Notes under the pieces: model-generated
Databases searched by the model: none
Seen by the model: only the letters and a program-made list of their open reading frames with translations
Told to the model about the DNA's origin: nothing
From: Bacteroidales bacterium
GTDB lineage: Bacteria; Bacteroidota; Bacteroidia; Bacteroidales; F082
Assembly (NCBI GenBank): GCA_900769945.1
Contig: CAAGIO010000028.1
Span: 62,001-126,000 of the forward strand
Direction of reading: 5' to 3'
DNA: 64,000 bases
Program-made: the position numbers and the translations under genes
In this document: one piece after another, positions 41,103 through 51,100 of the stretch
Position numbering within the stretch: position 1 is the first letter of the stretch
Layout: every line of letters begins with the position of its first letter

Positions 41103-42179
41103 ATGAGACCAAAAATAAAAAAAAGTTTTGCACTTTGTGTGCTGTTCGTTTCTATTATTACTGTAGGTGTGATATCCTGCAAGAAACAAAATGTTGAACC
41201 CTTAAATACTAAAACCGCACCAACAATTGACAATATAGAATATAGTGACTTGGCAAAGTCTGTTGTCGGCAAGATAAAAAAGTTTAAGAATCAGTTGTCT
41301 GACATAGAGTTTGTCACAAGGGAGACGTCGTATATGCCGTTAGACAGTGTTATATGGAACGTCGAGGCGTTGTTTAATGTGTCATACGCATTTCCTGAGA
41401 ATAAATGTACAGAGACTGTCAAGCAGAATCTTGTTTTTACGGTTAACGTCAATGACGAAGATGAAGTCTTGATGAGAGAAGTATATGACCTTTATGAAGA
41501 TGTGACAAAAAACGTGAGAGAAGTCTATGCAAATGACGGTATCACCAGTGAAAAGTCATTATTTGCTGTGGTTGTTGATGAGGGGATGCGCCATGGGAGC
41601 TGTGTTGATGTAGTCGTCACAGTTATTTCTGGTAAGGCCGGCACTTCTACATCTTCAGAATTGTATGAGAATCCTTTCGGTCCGGGCGACTGCTGGTACT
41701 ATGGAGAGTATGGTGGCTCATGTGAGGACCCTTCTATTTTGTATGATGCTGCGGAAATCTTGGAAGATAGCATAAATTATAACTATGCAGAATGTCCAGT
41801 TCCTTATTATGGATATAGAGGAATAAATATGAATCTTGTAGAATATGCATTACTTGGCAATGAGTATGTGGACTCAAATAATGAGCCTTATATTTTCTTC
41901 TGGAAAGAAGATGATGTGCCGTCTTATTATTTGGATTTTGAAGACTTGAATTATTATTACAAAAGGGAGTTAAAGGTTCTGTTGGAATTGTTTCCAGAAG
42001 ACCTAATTGCTCAAGGAATGATGCCAATTGCCCCCGCCTTTTTAAATGTTGATATTCAAGGAATTAATACTACAATTGATGGTGTCAGTTATTTGATACA
42101 TAGGAATTCAATCACTTATGGTTGTAGATTGTTGATACCAGAGAGTGAATTGGATCCTGCAAGAAATATTTTAAATTAG
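41103..42179 (+). CDS. Putative outer-membrane lipoprotein of unknown function
   Basis: A 358-residue protein with a lipoprotein signal: hydrophobic segment LCVLFVSIITVGVIS and Cys26 in GVISCKK. The lysines after the Cys are not the SLRP surface-export signal that I could confirm, so it may face either side of the outer membrane. The mature part is acidic and Tyr-rich; a Gly-Pro-Gly-Asp-Cys-Trp-Tyr segment (about 197) recalls zinc-peptidase-like sequences, but no HExxH is seen. I do not recognise the family. First gene of the five-gene cluster; the next starts 21 bases later. Confidence 0.65.
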   Translation: MRPKIKKSFALCVLFVSIITVGVISCKKQNVEPLNTKTAPTIDNIEYSDLAKSVVGKIKKFKNQLSDIEFVTRETSYMPLDSVIWNVEALFNVSYAFPENKCTETVKQNLVFTVNVNDEDEVLMREVYDLYEDVTKNVREVYANDGITSEKSLFAVVVDEGMRHGSCVDVVVTVISGKAGTSTSSELYENPFGPGDCWYYGEYGGSCEDPSILYDAAEILEDSINYNYAECPVPYYGYRGINMNLVEYALLGNEYVDSNNEPYIFFWKEDDVPSYYLDFEDLNYYYKRELKVLLELFPEDLIAQGMMPIAPAFLNVDIQGINTTIDGVSYLIHRNSITYGCRLLIPESELDPARNILN

Positions 42180-42200
42180 AAATTTTAAATTAAATTAGTT

Positions 42201-43670
42201 ATGAAACAAATCCTTGTTGCAATATTTTGTCTTATTGCTATTTCGTTAAATGCCCAATCATGGGATATTTTTACACCTGTTAATGGCGCATTACACAATT
42301 ATGGAGGAACTTCAACTGCTGCGGGCGAATATGTTGTAGGTTTATTAAGAGAAGATGATGATTTTTTGAAAGGTCATATCGTTTTTATTGATAAGGAAGG
42401 CAACTATAAGCTGAAAACGTTTTTGCATGACAAATATAATACTATGTTATGTGGAGCTATTGGTTTTGAAAATGGTAACGCACTTGTTGTTGGTGGAATG
42501 AATTGGGCAGGAGAGGGTAAAGAAAGAAGTATTTTATTGGTAATGGTTGTCAATCCAGACCTTGATGTTATTACCGAACATAGATACGAGATTGACGAAT
42601 CCCTTGACCATATCTCATCTACCGCTTATCTTGAATATGATGAAAATGGAGATATCATATTGGCTTTACAATGTGGAATCATGAATAATTCAGTATTCGA
42701 AGGCGTACCATATATGTGTAAGTTAGATACAGAAGGTAATTTGTTAAAAACCAAGTGTATTGATGAAGATTTGGGGATATCAGGTAGAGATATTACCGGT
42801 ATGACCATGGTGCCGAATAGTAATCAGATATTGTTGTTTGCATCGGGATTGTTTTATGGTGCAAATTTAGGTGCTTGTTATCTTGATGAGGATTTTAACG
42901 TTCTCAATAAGTATCTGACCCGTAGAGGTGTTTTCAGGTACTATTCCAATTTTTGGAAAGATGACGAGCACTTTATTGCATCTACAATTGAAACTGAAGA
43001 TGTTGGACCGTATAACATATATGATGTGAGCCTTTATGAGGTTGATAAAGAGTTCAACTATTACAATACACTTGTGTTACATAGGGCTGATACCAGTACT
43101 GTTACTGCTCAAATCACTTCAATAGTCCCTATTAATGAAAACTATATGTATGTCGCCGGATTTAAGCCGGTGTTTAATTCCAATGTAATTAGTGATATTG
43201 TTGTGTGGATAGTTGACAAAAACCTTAATGTACATGGAGCAAAGACATTAGCGCGGGATAATTCTTATAATTATCTTCTGGGGTGTCAAGGAACAACAGA
43301 AGAAGGTGGAGTTATTCTGTATGGTCATTCAAAATTGTTAGATAATACCGAAATGATGTCAATATGGAAGCTTATTCCAGAAGATTTTGGATTGTCATTG
43401 TCAGTGAATGAAGTCGCACAGGATAACTCAAAGACTGCGGTATATCCAAATCCAACGAATGAAGTAATTAATATTCCGGTCAGAGATTTAAAAGGGAACT
43501 ATTCGATTTCTATTTGGGACATGTCAGGAATAAAGTATTTCGATATGAGTGTTGGCAAAGAAGGAGAAGAACTGTCTGTTGATGTCTCATCATTGCCAAG
43601 TGGAACTTATTTTTATGAGATAGTCGTTGGTAAACAACGAGTTAAGAAAGGAACATTTATTAAAAACTGA
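42201..43670 (+). CDS. T9SS-exported protein, predicted beta-propeller-like
   Basis: A 489-residue protein with signal peptide (MKQILVAIFCLIAISLNAQS) and a type A sorting domain at the end (AVYPNPTNEVINIPV, SGIKYFDMSV, LPSGTYFYEIVVGKQRVKKG). The middle part repeats short units with EN/NG turns (FLKGHIVFIDKEGNYKLKT, KERSILLVMVVNPDLDVIT, LACYLDEDFNVLN) that look like propeller blades. No enzymatic motif. It should be secreted or surface-anchored by T9SS. Second gene of the cluster. Confidence 0.8.
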   Translation: MKQILVAIFCLIAISLNAQSWDIFTPVNGALHNYGGTSTAAGEYVVGLLREDDDFLKGHIVFIDKEGNYKLKTFLHDKYNTMLCGAIGFENGNALVVGGMNWAGEGKERSILLVMVVNPDLDVITEHRYEIDESLDHISSTAYLEYDENGDIILALQCGIMNNSVFEGVPYMCKLDTEGNLLKTKCIDEDLGISGRDITGMTMVPNSNQILLFASGLFYGANLGACYLDEDFNVLNKYLTRRGVFRYYSNFWKDDEHFIASTIETEDVGPYNIYDVSLYEVDKEFNYYNTLVLHRADTSTVTAQITSIVPINENYMYVAGFKPVFNSNVISDIVVWIVDKNLNVHGAKTLARDNSYNYLLGCQGTTEEGGVILYGHSKLLDNTEMMSIWKLIPEDFGLSLSVNEVAQDNSKTAVYPNPTNEVINIPVRDLKGNYSISIWDMSGIKYFDMSVGKEGEELSVDVSSLPSGTYFYEIVVGKQRVKKGTFIKN

Positions 43671-43691
43671 ATAACCTAAAAACCAAAATTT

Positions 43692-44681
43692 ATGAAACCT
43701 AATTTTTTTATCACATTTTTTTTAATTTTTGCTGTTGGAAATTCGATTATTGCACAAGACAAGGGAGGATGTGACCTTTGTGGGCCTACGGGTGCAACTC
43801 AGAATCAGGCAAACGGCAACTATTCGGTTACTTTTGGAGTCGGTAACGAGTCAAATGGAATCTGCTCCATGGCGGCAGGACAAGGTTGTAAGGCCGCCGG
43901 AGCGTCATCTTTCGCACTGGGACGATTCCTTAGAGCTAATGCAACGAATGCAATCGTAATAGGAGGAGGAACAGATAATAGCGACTCAAAAGCACTCATA
44001 AACCCGCTGCCAGGTACACTCATGGTAGGGTTTAATAGCCAGAAACCAACATTGTTTGTTAGCTCCTCAAATGGCGGCATCTCCACAGGTAAGATTGGTG
44101 TTGGAAATGTTACTAATCCAAAGGCGAAAATACATCTTCTTTCGGATAATAATGAAGATGCTGGCCTGATTCTTGAGACTTCAAATAAAAATACAAAAAA
44201 GGCATACCTGCAACTGTATGACCTGAACCACAAAATAGAGGTGTCAAATAGAGGGATGAGTATAGTCTCGGATAATGATAATATGAGTATTGATGCCAAC
44301 TCTATCAGGATGAATGGCAGGGTGGGAATAAACATAGATAACACATTCTCAGGTAATTATGACTATGCCCTTGCCGTGAATGGAGGACTTCTCACATCAG
44401 AGGTGTTTATCAAGGAGGTAGATGAGTGGCATGACGATGTCTTTAACCCCGACTACCAACTGATGTCGTTAGATGAGTTGGAACTATATGTTGAACAAAA
44501 TAATCATTTGCCGGAGCTGCCTTCAGAAACTGACGTGATTTCAGAAGGGTATGCTCTCGGCCAAATGGACGGACTCCTCTTGAAAAAAATAGAAGAACTA
44601 ACACTGTATATCTTTGACTTGCAGAAACAGCTTCGTACTCAAGAAGAGAGAATACATGAGTTAGAGGAATCGGAATATTAA
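43692..44681 (+). CDS. Exported adhesin/tail-fibre-like protein with C-terminal chaperone-like coil
   Basis: A 329-residue protein with a signal peptide (MKPNFFITFFLIFAVGNSIIAQ). Residues about 45-80 contain YadA-head-like repeats (SVTFGVGNESNGICSMAAGQ, ASSFALGRF), which form trimeric left-handed beta-rolls in adhesins. The C-terminal part (YALAVNGGLLTSEVFIKE to LYIFDLQKQL, ending in a coiled coil ELTLYIFDLQKQL RTQEERI) resembles Bacteroidetes proteins labelled tail fiber or S74-like chaperone domain proteins. A GTGNVTNPKAKIHLLSDN segment is typical of these. No T9SS domain. Likely a trimeric surface fibre; secretion route unclear. Confidence 0.7.
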   Translation: MKPNFFITFFLIFAVGNSIIAQDKGGCDLCGPTGATQNQANGNYSVTFGVGNESNGICSMAAGQGCKAAGASSFALGRFLRANATNAIVIGGGTDNSDSKALINPLPGTLMVGFNSQKPTLFVSSSNGGISTGKIGVGNVTNPKAKIHLLSDNNEDAGLILETSNKNTKKAYLQLYDLNHKIEVSNRGMSIVSDNDNMSIDANSIRMNGRVGINIDNTFSGNYDYALAVNGGLLTSEVFIKEVDEWHDDVFNPDYQLMSLDELELYVEQNNHLPELPSETDVISEGYALGQMDGLLLKKIEELTLYIFDLQKQLRTQEERIHELEESEY

Positions 44682-44700
44682 TACATTTTGCCTTACTACT

Positions 44701-45123
44701 ATGAATGCGAAATATTTTATGATATTTCTTGGGCTGTTTTTTTGTGTGTTAGTATGCAATGACGCTATGGCCCAAAAATGTATAAAGTTCCGATATGATG
44801 CGAGTGGCAATAGGGTGTGGAGACATGTCGCTAACGACTGCTATGAGATTAGAGAAGTGTCGGAAGTGACGGAACTTGATGAATCAGAAATAAAGATTTT
44901 CCCTAATCCCGCTAATGAACAGATTCAGATAATACTGCCATCAAACTTAAACCTTGACTATTCTTTTTATGAGTTGTTTAACCTTAATGGTGTGAAAATC
45001 AAAGAGGGCAGAGTTAAAAGTCAAGAGACTGTTATCAATATAGAAGATGTAGATAGCGGTGTGTACTTGTTAAAAGTGTATTATGGTGAAGAGATGCAGT
45101 CAAAAATAATTTTGAAACAATAA
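44701..45123 (+). CDS. Small T9SS protein with a single YD-repeat-like motif
   Basis: A 140-residue protein: signal peptide (MIFLGLFFCVLVCNDAMAQK region, about 1-26), a core of only about 30 residues containing KFRYDASGNRVWRH, the hallmark YDxxGNR of RHS/YD repeats, then a type A sorting domain (IKIFPNPANEQIQI to QSKIILKQ). The stop is 9 bases before the start of the 2095-residue RHS protein. Possibly a short partner or stub that marks the end of a related RHS-type array. Not a fragment by frame: it has its own signal and CTD. Confidence 0.7.
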   Translation: MNAKYFMIFLGLFFCVLVCNDAMAQKCIKFRYDASGNRVWRHVANDCYEIREVSEVTELDESEIKIFPNPANEQIQIILPSNLNLDYSFYELFNLNGVKIKEGRVKSQETVINIEDVDSGVYLLKVYYGEEMQSKIILKQ

Positions 45124-45132
45124 ACCAATTTT

Positions 45133-48100
45133 ATGAAAAAGAGCTTATTTTTATTTTTAATATTTTTTTACGTAGCGGCGTTGTATTCTCAGGATACCTT
45201 TCATGAGACCGAAATGGAGGTTGATATGGTGGTTCCAAGTGAAAAGAGCTGCTTGTTCGAGGCTTCGTTCTCGATAAAACTGAAAGAGGGATTCTATAGT
45301 AATCCCTCTGCCGACAATGATGTCTGCTTGAGAATAAACAGATATGGCGTTTTCCCTCCAGCGGCAGGTTTGGAAGGCGGCCCTTCGCCATCAAGTGACG
45401 GAGTGGTCGGAGCATTGCCCTCAATAGTAAATGTTAGCGATTTGGGTGGACTTATTTACTCCATCCCTGTTCAAGTGCCGGTGGGTATTGCGAATATGAC
45501 CCCTAATATAGGGATAACCTATAATAGTCAGTCGTCAAACGGGATTCTCGGCTGGGGCTGGAATATCTCAGGGCTTTCGGCAATTAAACGTGTCGGAAAG
45601 ACCTTGTACCATGATGGTGAGACATCTTCTGTCAACTTCAAAGACGACAGGTACTCTCTCGATGGGCATAGGTTGATTGTATGCTCAGGCGAATATGGAG
45701 CAAATGGTTCTGAATACAAGACGGAACTTGACGAGATGAGCCGTATTGTAGCTTATTCAAAAGGCGGTGACGGCCCCTCTTATTTCATAGTAAATAAAGC
45801 AGATGGTACTACTTGGGAGTATGGCAATTCTGAAGATACCCGTCTTCAAACGAAGAATAGAGGTGACAGGATTATTACTTGGTTTGTGAATAAGATTGTT
45901 GATGCTGATGGTAATTATATGGTTTTCAAATATTTGGAGAATACAGATACCGGAGAGTCATATATTGACAAAATAGAATACACATTGAATGATAAGGCAG
46001 GTATCGCTTCAATGTACTCGGTATGTTTCTGCTATGAGAACCGCGTTGACCCTGAAGTGTGCTATGTGGCAGGCAATGAAGTGCAAAACAATAAAATATT
46101 AAAAAATATCGTCGTTAAGAACTCTTCTAATGCTGAACTGTTTAACTACTCGTTTGATTATCTTGAACCGGGAGTGTATGGTAATAATAAAAAATTTCTT
46201 TATTACCGCTTGAACAGCATCGGCCTTACTGTTGACGGTATGAAACTAAATCCGACTATTATTAATTGGAATAAGGAGAATAAACATTATAATGTTGATT
46301 TTCAGTCATTCCCATTAGAAAAGATGGCGTTTAATAAAGTGCCTTTTGTTGGAGATTTCAATGGTGACGGTTATTCTGATGTCTTGACCGTACCTTACAA
46401 GACGGGTGAAGTGTATAATGATGATGTGATTATTTCCATGTTGTTGAATAATGGTGACGGTACATTCCGAAGCTCCCCGTCATGGACACAACAAATTGAT
46501 AATACTCTTGATTGGATTTATGTGGCAGACATCAATGGCGATTATTTAGATGATATTGTTGCCTATTTTGTGAACCCTGATAATGGTCCTTGGAAAACAA
46601 GAATAAAAGCCTACTTGAATAATGGTGATTGCTCTTTCTCGTATATCGGGGGCTATTATTCTGATACTCCGTTCAATATTTTTCCCGGCAAGTTCGGGTC
46701 TCAGACGAAGACTTCTTTTTTTGTCAGACATTATTCAAATAGTTCTAATTATGATGCGAGTGTCTTGTTCTTTTATGGTGGAACAGTTGAAATACAGAAT
46801 CTTGGGAAATTTAAATCCATTTCTGATTCTGAACGTTTTCTTGTTGAGGATGTTGACGGCGATGGGTTGTCGGAAGTGTTTTGTATGAATCCGAAAAACA
46901 CTGTTGTTGCAAATATCCTTTTTAAAGGTGGCCAATATTCGTTTGTGGAGAAGTTTACCGATAATAATTTGTGCAGCAACGATTTCGTCTTTCCCGGAGA
47001 TTTTAATGGTGACGGATATTCAGATTTTTTAAAATACAATGTTAAGACGAATTGGACCGTGATGTTGTCTGACGGAATATTGCTGAAAACTCCTGTGAAT
47101 TGTAAGAATAATAGTATGTTGGGAAATATCGCCTTACAGCCTTATGACAGGTATGAATGCTCTTTAAAAACTCTTTCTGCCCCGGCGGTTACAATGAGGG
47201 TCGCTGATTTTGATGGTGATGGAAAGTCTGATGTAGGAGCTTTCAGGCATAGTGCTGGTAATTATTATATGCTTCTCGGAACGAAAATGATTCGCCAAAG
47301 CGACGGCTCCTACGGATTTGCTGATATTCGTCGAAACTATTTTAATATCAATAACTCTAATCAGTTTGTGCATGTAGGAAATTTCCTCGGACGAGAGAAT
47401 GCTAGTGTCTTGGCAAGCGTTCATCACAATCCTTACTCTGCCGAAGTACCAAAAATCGTTTCTCTATTCCCGCAGTCTTCCAAGTATAGTGTCGAGAGGA
47501 TTACTGATGGCTTGGGAAATGCCCGCGGTTTTCAATATGAATATCTGATGCCAAATAAGCAAGATTCGTTCTATGGATTTAATCTCGAATGGATGAACGA
47601 CGATTTGAAGACAACAACGCTTCCTGTTCGGGCAATCTTCTCTGATACAACGTTCTCGGTTAATAATAACCCTTGTGTTACAAGATATTTCTATGAAAAT
47701 GCAATGCATCATGTTTCAGGGCATGGAATAATAGGATTCAAGAAGCAATCAACAAAACATTTCATTAATAATTCGTTTTCAAGCTCAACGGTAATTGAAA
47801 ATGAAGTTAATACCTTGAACGATGAGTCACTGCTGCTGCCAGAAAAACGAATGGTATATAATAATGTAGAACAACTTGTTGAAAAAGAAGAGTATCACTA
47901 TGACAAATATTCCTGCACAAAAAACAAACTTGTGGTGATGCCTTTGTTAATACTAAAGAGTACTACATATTACGATCCTGACTGTTCGGGTAGTGTCCTT
48001 AAGGTTGTAGTAGAAAATAGAGCTTATGACAGTGATAATAAGGGACATGAATATTACGATATTGTAAACTTGAATAGAGTTGTATCGGGCTTTGATGACA

Positions 48101-51100
48101 AGAACTGTGGCGATGATGCAGAAATGTATAGATATTGGATTGAAAATACTTGTGAGTTTGATAATGATTTATCAGGTTGGATAGTGTCAAGGCCAAAAAT
48201 ACAGAAATGCATATATCACTCATGTGATAGCGATGATGTGGGCAGCTGTGATATCTTTGAGTATGAACAGGATAATCCGTATCATGTGAGAACAAAAACT
48301 AGCCTTCCCAATACAGCCATGAATTTTTCCGATAAGTTGAAGGTTACTACAGATTATTCTTATGATGTTGTTGGCCATGTCGTAATGCAGACAATAACAT
48401 CTCCTTCATCTAAAAAACAGAAGACTACAAGATTGGTTTATGGGGAAAACTATCTTCACCGATTCCCAACATCTGCTGTGAATGAAAAAGGTTGGGTGAT
48501 AAATAATAGTTTTGATAATGATTTCGGAATGGTTCAATCCTCTGTTGATTATAATGGTTTTAATACCTATTGTGACTCGGATCCTTTTGAAATCACCACG
48601 GAAATATTGCTGCCTGATGGGGTGAAAAATGTGAAAACAAAACGTTGGGCGAAAGAGAACAAACACTGTCCTCAAAACGCAATGTACTTCTACTGGGAGA
48701 AAACAGCAGGTAAGAGCGAAAAACTTTCGTTCTTTGCGAAAAATGGGAATATCGTAAGGGAAGTGGCGTTCGGCCTTGATGGTGAAGCAATATACGTTGA
48801 CACAGAATATGATGATCGCGGGAATGTCGCTTCTAAAACAATGCCATATTTTGCGGGAGATGAAGTGAAAAAAGTTTACTTTAGCTATGATGATAACAAT
48901 AGGTTGATAAAACAAGATTGGCCTAATGGTGTTGTGAAAAATTATCGATACGATAAGAATAGAACTACAATTCAAAGTGTTTCGACTGATGGAATTGTAC
49001 AGACTTTTATCGAGGAGACAAATCCTATGGGCTGGGTCTCAAAAGTGATTGATATTGGTGGAAATGAAATAGTATACAGTTACTATAGCGACGGAAAACT
49101 GAAAAATACCGTGATTAATAATAATGTATCAACAAAAGTGATGTATGAATATGATGGCAGACGAAACCTTAATAAAATGATAGACCCGTCGTGTGGTGAA
49201 ATCACATATCAATATAACGCTTTTGGAGAGCTTGTTGAGGTTAGAGATTCAAACCATGGAGTTACTGAGTACCAGTATGACGAGCTGGGTATGATGACAT
49301 TTAGGAGTGAATATAAGTCGGAAGGGGATGAAAAAACAGATACCCGTTGGTTTTATGATGTGTCTAAAGGGAAAAGAGGAACTTTGTCAAGGGTGGTATA
49401 TGGCAATATTCAAGATGTTGAATATGAGTATGATGATTTGCTAAGATTGACGAGTGTAGTGGAGACAGTCCTCGGTAAGCAGTATAAAACCCAATTCCAA
49501 TACGATGGGGCAAATAGGGAGAGCATTATAACTTACCCTAATGGATTCTCAATACAAAAGAAGTACTCAAACACAGGATATTACAAATCGATGGTGCGCA
49601 TTGATGATGAGATGGTACTGTGGAATACAAACTCTATTGATGCCTTGGGTAATATCACGGATTATCAAGTCGGTAATGGGCTTAGGACTGTCAGGGAATT
49701 CGACAATAGGACAAATCAAGTCAGTCTGGTTCATACAAGCAAGAGTAATAAGGTGTATCAGAACGATTCATATCATTATGATTCATTTGGGAATATGACG
49801 GATAGGGAGAAAAATGCTGGTAATCATCAAGTTGAGAGCTTCGTGTATGATGAATACAACAGGTTGTCAGAAATCAGGCTCAATGGTGCGCTAACTGGAA
49901 GAATGGTCTATGATGATTACGGGAATATTCTTTCAAAAACATCTGATAATGTCACAGTGTATTTTGATGCCCGTTATGATGAGGGAAGCCCGTATTCAAT
50001 TAGTAGGGCAAAGACAAATCTAAATAATATTAACTCTTTTGAGCATGATATTACATATACCACATTCAATAAGACTCATAAAATATGCAACGGTGGTGTT
50101 TGCTATAATTTAGATTATGGTTACGATTATCAGCGTGTCCGTTCAGTTGAACAGGTGGATGGAAAGGTGAAAGAAAAAGTCTATATCGGTGATTGTGAAT
50201 TTGTTAATGATAATGGTAAGGATGAAATAGACATTATGCTAAAGAGTCCGATGGGTGTGTTTGCAGTTTGTAGGTTTAAAGGAGACGGTAGTAATGATGT
50301 CTTCTATATTCATAAGGACCATTTAGAATCATGGAGTATTATCACGGATGGAGATGGCGTGATAATTCAAGACGTGAGTTATGATGCTTGGGGTAATCCT
50401 CGCAACTCGGAAAGCTGGTGTGGGGAATATACAAGAGATTTGGAATTTGATAGGGGCTTCGCTGGGCAAGAGGTTGTCGCATGCTTTGGTGTCATTAATA
50501 TGAACGGAAGGATGTACGACCCGTTGGTCTCTGTGATGATGAGTCCTGACAGATACATACAGAGCCCCGACTTCTCTCAGAACTATAATCGCTATTCTTA
50601 TTGCCTTGATAACCCTCTGAAATACTACGACCCAACAGGGTATTGGATTGAATGGGTGGCTTACGGATTGTTTAGTGGTGTCGTTAATGTTGTGACAAAT
50701 ATAGATGATGTTGATAATTTTGGTGAAGGAGCCATGTTGTTTGGTGCCGGTTTTGTAAAAGGCTGCCTGATGAATTGTTTCGCGTCTTGTTCATGGGGAG
50801 TGCAGATGGCCGGCGCAGTTGTTGGGAGCGTGGTAAAGGCAGGAGTGAATAATTACGTTAAGCAAAACGCGGGCTCAAATAGCTGGGCAAATATTAATAA
50901 GGATGAACTTAAGGAGGAGATGCTTTTTGCCTTCGGATATAGCCTCACATCATCGGTGTTGAATGCGAATATCTATCAGCCGGAAGGTGGTGATGAAAGT
51001 GTCAGCCTCATTACTATGATAAATGAAAAATATCCAGACCTTCATGTTGTAGAGACTTCTGTCGCTACGTTTGTAGGAAATGTCTTCTCAGGAAGAATAG

